A DNA stretch of 64,000 nucleotides from Streptomyces pactum. GTDB lineage: Bacteria > Actinomycetota > Actinomycetes > Streptomycetales > Streptomycetaceae. Position 1 is the first letter of the stretch; each line of letters starts with the position of its first letter. The DNA lies in the NCBI RefSeq assembly GCF_002005225.1, contig NZ_CP019724.1:4791501-4855500 (forward strand), given 5' to 3'. Under the pieces are notes generated by a model that was not told where the DNA came from, did not search any database, and was given only the letters and a program-made list of their open reading frames with translations. The position numbers and the translations under genes were made by a program. Of this stretch, positions 17,935-26,500 are shown piece after piece.

Positions 17935-18608
17935 CGCTGGTCCGGGCGACGGCCCGGCGCGTCCTTGCGGGCGGCGCGGGCGGCGGCCACCTGGTGGGGC
18001 CGGTGGGAGCGCTCGCTGGACTGTTCCGGTTCGCCGGGCAGTTCGCGCACCCGGACCATCGCGCCCTCGGTGACCGGAGGCCCGGCGTCGTACTCCGGGA
18101 AGGCGGGGAAGGGTGCGGACACCACCAGGTCGAGGGACGGTTTCAGCTCGCCGCCGAGGGCGGACCAGATCTCGGCGAGGGAACGGGACTCCGTCTGGGT
18201 ACCGGCCACCGTGAGCGGCACCGACAGCTCCAGCGCCCGCAGGGCGGGCGGGAGTTCGGAGGGGGCCAGGACCTCGCGCGGCAGCAGGGTCGCCAGTACG
18301 GCGGACAGCAGCCGGTGTTCGTCCTGCGGGGTCTTGGTCCAGGCCGTCACCAGGTACGACAGCCGGAACCAGCGGGGCGGCCGGCGGCGCCGCACCTCGA
18401 TGTCCCGCTCGTCGCGCACCGACACCCGACCGCTCTGACGCCGGGCCACGTCCTCCCGGATGTCGTACAGGTAGGCGTTCACGACGGGAGCGTTGCGCCG
18501 GGCCGCCCAGTCACGGGTGGGTGCCTCGAAGGACACGTCGATGCCCGAGCCCGTCAGCGCTCCGCCGCCGAGGAGGCTCTTGAGGACCTCGTCCACCTCG
18601 TGGATCAC
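17931..18608 (-). CDS. DUF4255 (Pvc16-type) tail terminator/cap protein
   Basis: A 225-aa protein from GTG 18608 with GGGAG upstream. The N-terminal ~180 residues match the DUF4255/Pvc16_N pattern: IHEVDEVLKSLL, then VSFEAPTRDWAARR and PVVNAYLYDIREDV, then RWFRLSYLVTAWT and EHRLLSAVLATLLPREVL. In Afp/PVC particles the equivalent protein caps the distal end of tube and sheath and fixes the length. The C-terminal ~35 residues are basic and disordered. It is directly upstream of, and overlapping, the AAA+ ATPase gene, the usual pairing. The gene order confirms that the CIS cluster extends through this region. Confidence 0.88.
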   Translation of the reverse strand: MIHEVDEVLKSLLGGGALTGSGIDVSFEAPTRDWAARRNAPVVNAYLYDIREDVARRQSGRVSVRDERDIEVRRRRPPRWFRLSYLVTAWTKTPQDEHRLLSAVLATLLPREVLAPSELPPALRALELSVPLTVAGTQTESRSLAEIWSALGGELKPSLDLVVSAPFPAFPEYDAGPPVTEGAMVRVRELPGEPEQSSERSHRPHQVAAARAARKDAPGRRPDQR

Positions 18609-18703
18609 TCTCGCGCTCCCGCCCTGCCGTCTCGCCCGCCGCCCTGCGTCACCGATCGTGCCCCGGGAGCCGTCCCGCCCGCACGCGCGCCGGGGACGGC
18701 GGC

Positions 18704-18723
18704 CGGGCAGGCCGCCCTGCCCG
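18704..18723 (-). terminator. Hairpin between the LuxR regulator and DUF4255 gene
   Basis: An inverted repeat CGGGCAGG-CCGC-CCTGCCCG (8-bp arms, 4-nt loop) lies 38 nt beyond the stop of the LuxR gene and ~95 nt before the DUF4255 start. It could end transcription of the regulator or attenuate read-through into the cap/ATPase pair. Confidence 0.4.
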
Positions 18724-18760
18724 CACGGGCCCAAGGGGTCGCCTTCGATTGCCCGTTCGG

Positions 18761-19444
18761 TCAGATGTAGCCTTCCCGCAGGGCATAGGCCACGGCGTGC
18801 GCGCGGTTGCGCAGGTGAAGTCGCGTGGTCAGTCCGTGCATGACGTTCTTGACGGTCCGTTCGGAGTAGGACAGCTTGCCGGCGATCTCTCCGGTGTCGA
18901 GGCCCTCGGCGACCAGTCGCAGGACGTCCACCTCGCGGGGTGCGAGACCCAGCGAGGGGGCGCCGGGGCGGCCCGCCGCGCCCCGGTGCAGCGTGCCCAC
19001 CTGGCTGATGAGCCGGCCCAGCAGGTCGGCGGGCAGGTCGCCGTCGCCGCGGGAGGCGGCCAGCACCGCCTGCACCAGCTTGTGCGCGGTGGCCTCGTGC
19101 CGCCAGACGATGGCACCGACGCCGCACTCGACGACGTCCAGCAGTTCGCTCTCCCGGATCGCGCCGACCACGAGCACGGCGCGCGCGCCCTCGCTGCGCA
19201 CGATCCTGCGCAGCCGGGTGAGCGCCGCCTCGTCGAGCGCGTCCTCGATGAGCAGGGCCACCGTGCCGGGGCCGGACTCCTCACGCAGGTCGATCTCCGG
19301 GTGGCGGCGCAACTGGCTGACCGCGCCCTCGCGGCTGATCGGGTCCGGAGCGGTCACCGCCACCGGGACGCGCCGGTCGGCGGCGCCGACGGCTCCGTCG
19401 GCGCCGAGGATGGAGATGGTGGTGTTCCGGGGTGAGTTGAGCAA
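18761..19444 (-). CDS. LuxR/NarL-type regulator with a degenerate receiver domain
   Basis: A 227-aa protein whose last ~65 residues are a clear LuxR helix-turn-helix (LAPREVDVLRLVAEGLDTGE, then LSYSERTVKNVMHGLTTRLHL). The N-terminal ~130 residues have the size and spacing of a receiver (VAVTAPDPISREGAVSQL; AVLVVGAIRESELLDVVECG), but the usual DVVLMDxxMP phospho-acceptor strand reads VALLIEDALDEAAL. Phosphorylation is therefore doubtful. Translation probably starts at TTG 19444, preceded by GGGGGGAAA. It sits upstream of the cap/ATPase genes and is divergent from the LAL regulator, so it is a likely local controller of the CIS genes. Confidence 0.85.
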   Translation of the reverse strand: MLNSPRNTTISILGADGAVGAADRRVPVAVTAPDPISREGAVSQLRRHPEIDLREESGPGTVALLIEDALDEAALTRLRRIVRSEGARAVLVVGAIRESELLDVVECGVGAIVWRHEATAHKLVQAVLAASRGDGDLPADLLGRLISQVGTLHRGAAGRPGAPSLGLAPREVDVLRLVAEGLDTGEIAGKLSYSERTVKNVMHGLTTRLHLRNRAHAVAYALREGYI

Positions 19445-19801
19445 CCGTTTCCCCCCTGTTCACGAGCCCGCCGTCCGGCGCGGGCCGGTGGCGGATGAGC
19501 GTGTTCCACACTTCTGGGACTGCCGGGACGGCGCAATCGTGGAGCACCACGAGGCACACCACGAGACCAGCGCGGGCACCGCCACGAACGGGCCACCTGA
19601 GCGGCCGTTCCAGCAGGTCAGAGGGGCATTGCGGAAAAACCGCGGGTCCGTGGCGCCGGGCGCGCGCCACCGTGAGCCTCGCCACAACCACCGGCCGGCC
19701 CGAGGAAGGGTGTTCCTCTTCGTGGGCCACCTCACACCACCCGGGCCGGCATTCCCACGTCTCACAGACCGGGGGACCACCATCCACCACAGGAGGCACC
19801 G
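19445..19801. promoter_or_regulatory. Divergent regulatory region between two LuxR-type regulator genes
   Basis: This 357-nt stretch has no supportable gene. It must contain promoters for both regulators. I see an AGGAGG ribosome-binding site at 19791-19796 for the LAL gene and nothing else convincing. Confidence 0.5.
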
Positions 19802-22800
19802 ATGACCGGACCGCTCCGCGAACGCGACGACGCCCTGGCGCTGTTCGCGGCCGAGACCGAGCGCGCCCGGGCCGGCACCGGGGGCCTCGTCCTGCTGCGC
19901 GGGGCCACCGGCACCGGTCGCACGGCCGTACTGGAGGCCGCCGCCCGGCACGCCGCGGACCGCGGCCTGCGGGTGCTGCGTGCGCGCTGCTCACCCGAGG
20001 ACACCGGTGTGTCCTTCGCCGCCGTCCTCCAGCTCCTCGGCCCGGTACCGGAGTTCACGGACCGGGCGCCGGGCGGCGACGACCGCGGCAGTGCGGCCCG
20101 GCTGTGGCGGCTGCTGCGCTCGTACGCGGACGAGGGTCCGCTGATGGTGGCCGTGGACGACGTCCACCTGGCCGACGACGCCTCGCGGCGCTGGCTGGTG
20201 GAGGCGGCGCGGCGCGTCGACCGATTACCGGTGCTGCTGGCGGCCACCGAGCGCAGCCAGTACGACATCGAACCGCGGCCCGACGGACTCACCCAGGCCC
20301 TGTCCCCCTCCCTCGTGCGCACCCACACCCTCGCCCCGCTCAGCGACGCGGCGGCGGCCGGGCTGGTCCACGCCGCCTTTCCCGCGGCCGGACCGCGCTG
20401 GACGCAGGAGTGCGTACGGGCCGGCGCCGGCAGTCCGCTGCTGCTGCATGCCCTGCTCGACGACCTCGGGGGCGTCCCGCCGCAGGCCGGCGCCGCACCC
20501 GACTGCGCCCCGCACCTGCCCGACACCTGCGCCGCGCTGTATCCCGGGACGTACCCGGCGGCCGTCTCCTGGTGGCTGAACAGCGCCGGCCCCGCCACGG
20601 CCGACGTGGCCCGCTGCCTCGCGGCACTGGAACAGGCCTGGCCGGGCACGGTCGCCGGTCCGGCAAACCCGCCGGTCGGACGCGGGGAGGCCGGGCACGC
20701 CCCGGTACCGCCCGGCACGGAGGCGGGCCGCACCGCCGCAGCCGGGTACGCACAGCCGGCCCGACCCGGCCAGGACGCGCCGTGTGCGGGGCGCGAGCGG
20801 TACGCGGAGCACGAGGAGGCCGCACAGGACACGCGGTCCGCGCCGCACGCCCAGAACGACACCCGATACGACCGGTGGGCCCGGTCCGCGGGGGGTGCGG
20901 GGCCCGCCCGGGACGAGTGGGGCGTGGCGCGTGACGAGTACGGGCGGGGCGTGGAGCCCGACGAGTACGCGCAACCTGCGCGTCACGATGCGGGCGGGCG
21001 GTCCGCGCGGCGCGATCCGGGCGGGCAGCCCACCTTTCACGTCTCGGAGGCGCAGTCCGTTCGCCACGATCCGGACGCGCAGCCCGCCCGTGCTGACGTG
21101 GAGGGGCAGCCCGTTCGCCACGACCTGGGCGTGCAGTCCGCGCGGCGCGATGCGGGCGGGCGGTCCGCGCGGCGCGATCCGGGCGGGCAGCCCACCTTTC
21201 ACGTCTCGGAGGCGCAGTCCGTTCGCCACGATCCGGACGCGCAGCCCGCCCGTGATGACGTGGAGGAGCAGCCCACTCGCCACGACCTGGACGCGCAACC
21301 CCCGCGTCACGCCACGGACGGGCAGCCCCCGCGTCACGCCCCGGACCCGCAGCCCACCCCTCGCGCCCCGGACCCGCAGCCGGCGCAGCCCGGTCGGCGT
21401 GCTCAGTACGCCGAGCATGCCCAGGGCGCGCGGTCCACGTCGGCCGTGGGACGGGGCCAAGGCCCGGATCCGGGGTCCGCGCCGCACGCTCAGCGTGGAC
21501 GTTGCTGTCCGCCACCCGGCGTACCGCACCGGGCGGCGCCGGGGCGAAGCCCGGTTCCCGCCCGGGGCCGTGCGGCCGAGGCGGGGACCGGGGACCCGGT
21601 CGGCCTGCTCGCCGAGGCGGCCGGGGCCGACCCCGCCCGGGTCGCCGGGTGGCTCGCCGCCATGACCCGGCTGGGACTGCTGCGGCCGGACGCCGCCGGC
21701 CGCCCCCGCTACGCGCATCCGCTGCTGCGCGACGCCGTGCTCACCGGCTGGCCGACGTCCCGCCGCGAGGCGGCGCACCGGGCGGCGGCGGAGGCGATGC
21801 TGCGCCGGGGCGACCGGGTCGAGGCGATCGCCCGGCATCTGCTGCGGACGCCGGCCGTAGGCCTGCCCTGGGCGCTGCGCGTCCTGCGCGACGCGGTCAC
21901 GGTCGCCGTGCACGACGCCCGGCCCGACGACGCCGTCGGCTATCTGCGCCGGGTCCTCGACGAGCCGCTGCCGGACGACCTGCGCCAGCGGCTGCTGACC
22001 GAACTGGGCTCCCTGGAGTACGCGTCGGCCGACACCCCGGCGGCCATCGCGCGCCTCGCCGAGGCCCAGCACCTGCCCGCCGACCCCCGCGACCGGGTGC
22101 GTACGGCCGTCGCCCTCGGCACCGCCCTGGCCGGCCGCGGCGAGATCCGTACGGCCATGGAGGTGCTGCGCCGTACGGAGGGCAGGCTGTCCGGGCACCC
22201 GGACCTGACCCGCACCGTGCAGACCGCCGGCGCGCTGCTGTCCGACGAGGACCTGGCGACCCGGCGGGAGGTGTACCGGTGGCTGTGCGAGACCGGCGAA
22301 CAGTCCCCGGAACTGGTGGGCACCGCCGGTCAGGCCCTGCTGGTGCGGTACGCGGCGACGGCCGCGCTGATCTCGGCCGAGGAGGCGATGACCCGCGTAC
22401 GGGCCCTGCTGGCGCAGCCCACCGACCCGCTCGCCGAACCCTTCCTGCTGGGCACGGCCGCCGCGGTCGCCCAGTGGGCCGACGAACTCGACGAGGCGGA
22501 CCGGCTAGTGGAACGCGGCCTGGCCGGGCAGCACCCCGCCCTGCTGCACCCGATGCAGCACGCGCTCCTCAACACCCGGGCGGACATCGCCGCGGCCCGC
22601 GGCGACCACGCCCGTCTGCTCGCCACCGGCGACGCGGCGGGGGACCCGGCACCGTCCCGCACCGGGCCCTCCAACCGGGACGCCCACGCCCTGATGGCGC
22701 TCGTCCACACCGGCCGCACCGACGAGGCGCTGCGCCTCGCCGACCGGTTCGACCTGCGCGAGGTGCCGGAGAACTGGGAGCTGAACCGCTTCCTGTACGC

Positions 22801-23566
22801 CCGGGGCGTGCTGCGCGCCGCCACCGGCGACCCGGCGGGCGCGCTCCACGACTTCCTGGAGTGCGGACGGCGCCAGACCGCACGAGAGGTCGTCAGCCCG
22901 GTCGTCACCCCGTGGCGCACGGCGATCGCGGAGTGCCGGCTGGCACTGGGCGCCGGCCAGGAGGCACTGGCCCTGGCGACGGAGGAACTGCGGCTGGCCC
23001 GGGTGTGGAACACCCCGCGCACGGTGGGCCGCGCCCTGAGCGTGCTGGGCACCGCGACCGGTGGGCGGCGCGGCCTGGAACTGGCCGAGGAGGCCGTACG
23101 CACCCTGCGGGACGCGCCCGCCGACGCCGAGATGGAGCTGGTCCCGGCGCTGCTCGCGCAGGGCCGTCAGCTCACCGCCGCCGGCGAACGCGGCCGCGCC
23201 CGCGACTGCCTGCGCGAGGCGGCGGAGCTGGCCGAACGCAAGGGCGCCGTGCGGCTGCTCACCCTGGTCGGGCAGGCCCTGCGCGGGAGCGGCGCCCGGG
23301 GCCCGGTGACGGCCCGGACCGGGTCGGGGGCGCTGACCGGCAGCGAGCGCCGCATCGCCGAACTGGCCGCCGACGGCCGCACGAACACCGAGATCGCCGC
23401 CCTGCTGCACGTGGCCCGGCGCACCGTGGAGACCCACCTGACCAGCACCTACCGGAAGCTGCGGATACGCCGCAGGACCGAGCTGCCCGGTGCGCTGGAC
23501 CGGGGCCGGGGCCGGGTCCGGCCCGGCGACGCGCACCCCGTCGCGCGGGACACCGCTCAGGACTGA
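19802..23566 (+). CDS. LAL-type LuxR transcriptional regulator with repetitive insert and a TTA codon
   Basis: A 1,254-aa regulator from ATG 19802 (AGGAGG 6 nt upstream). It has an N-terminal NTPase with Walker A-like GATGTGRT (~34-41) and Walker B-like LMVAVDDVHLADD, a long TPR-like helical middle, and a C-terminal LuxR HTH (~1176-1235: LTGSERRIAELAADGRTNTE, then VARRTVETHLTSTYRKLRI). Between the NTPase and the helical part, residues ~285-590 are an Asp/Gln/Arg/His/Pro-rich insert with a 54-codon in-frame tandem duplication. This makes the protein ~300 residues longer than usual LAL regulators. Codon 142 is TTA (20225-20227), so translation should depend on the bldA tRNA. I recall an equivalent TTA-containing regulator beside the S. 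coelicolor CIS cluster. Its stop overlaps the converging giant gene by 10 nt. Confidence 0.9.
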   Translation: MTGPLRERDDALALFAAETERARAGTGGLVLLRGATGTGRTAVLEAAARHAADRGLRVLRARCSPEDTGVSFAAVLQLLGPVPEFTDRAPGGDDRGSAARLWRLLRSYADEGPLMVAVDDVHLADDASRRWLVEAARRVDRLPVLLAATERSQYDIEPRPDGLTQALSPSLVRTHTLAPLSDAAAAGLVHAAFPAAGPRWTQECVRAGAGSPLLLHALLDDLGGVPPQAGAAPDCAPHLPDTCAALYPGTYPAAVSWWLNSAGPATADVARCLAALEQAWPGTVAGPANPPVGRGEAGHAPVPPGTEAGRTAAAGYAQPARPGQDAPCAGRERYAEHEEAAQDTRSAPHAQNDTRYDRWARSAGGAGPARDEWGVARDEYGRGVEPDEYAQPARHDAGGRSARRDPGGQPTFHVSEAQSVRHDPDAQPARADVEGQPVRHDLGVQSARRDAGGRSARRDPGGQPTFHVSEAQSVRHDPDAQPARDDVEEQPTRHDLDAQPPRHATDGQPPRHAPDPQPTPRAPDPQPAQPGRRAQYAEHAQGARSTSAVGRGQGPDPGSAPHAQRGRCCPPPGVPHRAAPGRSPVPARGRAAEAGTGDPVGLLAEAAGADPARVAGWLAAMTRLGLLRPDAAGRPRYAHPLLRDAVLTGWPTSRREAAHRAAAEAMLRRGDRVEAIARHLLRTPAVGLPWALRVLRDAVTVAVHDARPDDAVGYLRRVLDEPLPDDLRQRLLTELGSLEYASADTPAAIARLAEAQHLPADPRDRVRTAVALGTALAGRGEIRTAMEVLRRTEGRLSGHPDLTRTVQTAGALLSDEDLATRREVYRWLCETGEQSPELVGTAGQALLVRYAATAALISAEEAMTRVRALLAQPTDPLAEPFLLGTAAAVAQWADELDEADRLVERGLAGQHPALLHPMQHALLNTRADIAAARGDHARLLATGDAAGDPAPSRTGPSNRDAHALMALVHTGRTDEALRLADRFDLREVPENWELNRFLYARGVLRAATGDPAGALHDFLECGRRQTAREVVSPVVTPWRTAIAECRLALGAGQEALALATEELRLARVWNTPRTVGRALSVLGTATGGRRGLELAEEAVRTLRDAPADAEMELVPALLAQGRQLTAAGERGRARDCLREAAELAERKGAVRLLTLVGQALRGSGARGPVTARTGSGALTGSERRIAELAADGRTNTEIAALLHVARRTVETHLTSTYRKLRIRRRTELPGALDRGRGRVRPGDAHPVARDTAQD
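20225..20227 (+). promoter_or_regulatory. TTA (bldA-dependent) leucine codon in the LAL regulator
   Basis: In frame with ATG 19802 (codon 142, context VDRLPVLL). TTA is the rarest codon in Streptomyces and is read only by the bldA tRNA, which accumulates late in growth. The NTPase domain follows, so a block here would leave no functional protein. Confidence 0.9.
20986..21309 (+). repeat. In-frame 162-bp tandem duplication inside the LAL regulator
   Basis: Unit 1 (20986-21147) and unit 2 (21148-21309) are identical by eye for their first ~107 bp and diverged after that. The period is 54 codons. Within each unit shorter repeats encode HDxxAQPxR-type peptides. Confidence 0.88.
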
Positions 23567-26500
23567 GGGCCGGCGGGCGCCAGACGTCCCCGCGCGGCCC
23601 GCAGCCTGGTCTCGTCCGCCGTCTCGGCGAGCAGCCGCCGCACGACCGGCTCGGGCATCCGGACCACCACCGGCGTGGGCAGGGTGACCTCCCGTACGGC
23701 CGTCCCGGTCCGGTGCGTGCCGCGGGCCACGACCCGCGCCACCACCCGTACGTCCACCGTGAACTGGACGAGCACCGACCGCTGCTTGGGCTTGTGCACC
23801 GGCATCGAGCCGGAGCCGTTCGCCGTCATGTCCGCCGCGCCGCCCGCACTGTCGGCGTTGGCCAGGGCCTGGTTGAGCCGGAACTCGGTGGCGTTGAGCA
23901 GGCCCGCGCCGAACAGTCCGCGCCCCGCCCGCCCGTGGTCCGCCGCGTACTGGCCGTCCTCCTGGGTGGGCCTGGGGCCGTCCGGGCCGCTGGGCGCGAC
24001 CGTCTCGAACGACATCCTGGCGCCGGTGCCGAGCACCTTCCCGGCGCGCAGCCGCGCGTGCACCGACGCCCGGAGGTCCTGGCCCTGGAGCCCACTGGCG
24101 TGCACCGGCGGCAGCTCCGCCCCCGCGCTGGTCAGCAGCGGCAGCGCCGAGATCATCCACTCGGTGGAGACGGCCTCCTGGAGGGTGTACGCGGCGGACT
24201 GCCCCGTGTCGCGGTAACGGCGCCCGCCCCCGGCCTCCCGCACCGCCGCGTCCACCAACTGCCGTACCCGCGCCGCCCCCTGGAAGCCGTTGACCTGGGC
24301 CTCCATCGGCAGCCGTACACCGCCGTCGCGCCAGGCGCCGAGCCGTGCCGGGTCGGCGTCCGCGGCGGCGGGCGGCCTTTCGCCGTCCGGGCGGGGGGTG
24401 GTGGGCTCGAGCCGGGCCAGGGCCGTCAGGTCGTCCTTCGGTACGCGGTGTACCAGTTCCTTGCGGCCCAGCCGGGCGAGCGCCACCCGGCCCTTCGCCG
24501 AGTGCAGCTCCAGCGAGGCGTCGACCGGCACGCGCATCCTCGCCGGGCCCGTCGAGGAGTCGGCGACCAGCTTCATGCCCACCTGGGCGCGGGAGGCCGA
24601 GCCCTCGCGCCGCGAGTCGTTCGCGGCGGCGCCCAGGCCCGCGACACCGCCCGTGCTCTTCAGCACCCCGGCGCCGCCGTCCGGTTTGGCGGAGCCCGCG
24701 AAGACGCCTTCCGCGCCGAGCGAGCCGCCCTGCTCCCGGGAGTCCGTCCGCTGCGTGGTGGCCGAGGTGATGTACTCCATGTCCCGCTTGTCGGTCGCCA
24801 TCCCGGCGAACCTGCCGGGACCCGACCGGCGGACCCGGAACACCGCCCAGTACGGCGTCCTGCGGCCGTCGAACAGCTCCACGGTGACGCCGCCGTCCAT
24901 GGCGCTCGACAGCAGCCCCTCGGAGCCGTCCCGGTCCAGGACGCGCAGCAGCCGCTGCACGTTGTCGTGGGGGTCGTCGAGCTGCCGGTGCGGCAGCAGG
25001 TCCGCCGCCAGGGCCTTGTCGCGGCGGGCGAGGGCGGCGCGCAGCTCCGTCAGCAGCGGCACGAAGGCCGGCAGGTTCTCGATCATGCCCATACCGAGCG
25101 GCAGACGGGCGTCGAGGTCGGGCACGGGCTCCGCGGGAGTGCGGGCGGGGTCGGCGGGCGGGACCATCGGCGCGTCGGTCCGCCGGTCCGCCGTCCGCTC
25201 GCCAGCCCGGGGGGACCCGGCCCCCTGCGCGCCCGCTCCCGTCCGGCCCTGCCCGGGTGCGGGCACGCCCCCGGTCCCCAGCGCCTCGGCCGCCGGCTTC
25301 GGCGGTCGCAGCCCCTGTGCGGAGAGCTGCTCCGCCGTCAGCCACACCCCCACCTCGCCCGGCAGCGTCCGTGCCTGACCGGTCACGTAGGGGCCGCCGC
25401 CCGTGACCTTGACCTCGGCGACCATGGTGACCAGCAGGTCGCACTGGACCAGGTAGAGCGGGGCCTTGCGCGGGGTGTGGGCGTTGCGCTCCACCGTGCC
25501 GGACACCGTGACCGCCCCGGCGGTGCTCTCGCCCTTGCTCCGGGTGACCGCCGCGCCCTGGCCGGTGCGCCACTCGGCGCCGTTCTGCAGGCCCATCAGC
25601 CCGCCCTGGTACGTGGTGGTGGTGCCGTGCCCCTGCTGGCCGCCGGCCTGGTGCCCGCCGAGCAGGAAGGTCTCCGTACCGGGGCCCGAACCCTCGTGCA
25701 TCACCCGGGGATTGGCCAGCGTCAGCCGCATGCCCACCGCCCCGTCCAGCGCGGCCAGCCGGCGCGGGTACCTCAGCTTCTTCACCACCCACCCCGAGGA
25801 CACCGCCTGCCGCAGCGCCCCCGTGATCGCCCCCGGACCGAGCCGCTCCTCGATCGCCTGCCGGGGGGCGAGACCCTCGGTCTGCAGCGCCCGGTCCTCG
25901 CGGACGCCCTTGTCCCTGGCCGCCGCCCCGGCCAGCAGGCCGAAGGCCAGCTCCCGGATCGGTGCGCCGGAGCCGACGGTCTCCACCAGCGTCCAGTTCC
26001 GCAGGGCCCGGCCGCTCGCCGGGCGCGGTGTCAGCGCGGCCAGGTCCCCGATGCCGGTGGCGTCCACCCGCCACTCCGGCCGTCGGGCCCGCGCGCCGCG
26101 CGCCGCGGTCTCCGCGTCGAGCCGCTGCTTCTCGTCGCCGTCCAGGGTGAACTCCGTCGGAGTGACCAGCCGTACGTCCTGCCGCTCCACGTCCATCCGG
26201 GCGATGCGCTCCGGTTCGGGCACGTCGCGCCCCGGGGAGCCGGGCAGCACCGAGCGCCGCGCCTTGCGCTGCCGGTGCACCATGGTGACCTGCACCTGGA
26301 GGTTGAGCGGCGCCGAGAAGACACTGGCGTCCTCGGAACCGTTGGTGAGGACGTCGCTGCGGGTGGTGGGGCCGGCCTGGTTGCGGCGGGCGCTGATGTG
26401 GTTGCGGTCGCGGCGGGCCGAGCCGGTCAGGACGCCGGGGACGATCCGCACCTGGCCGATCGCCGACCAGCCGGCCGACCGGGAACTGCTCCGTCCGCTC

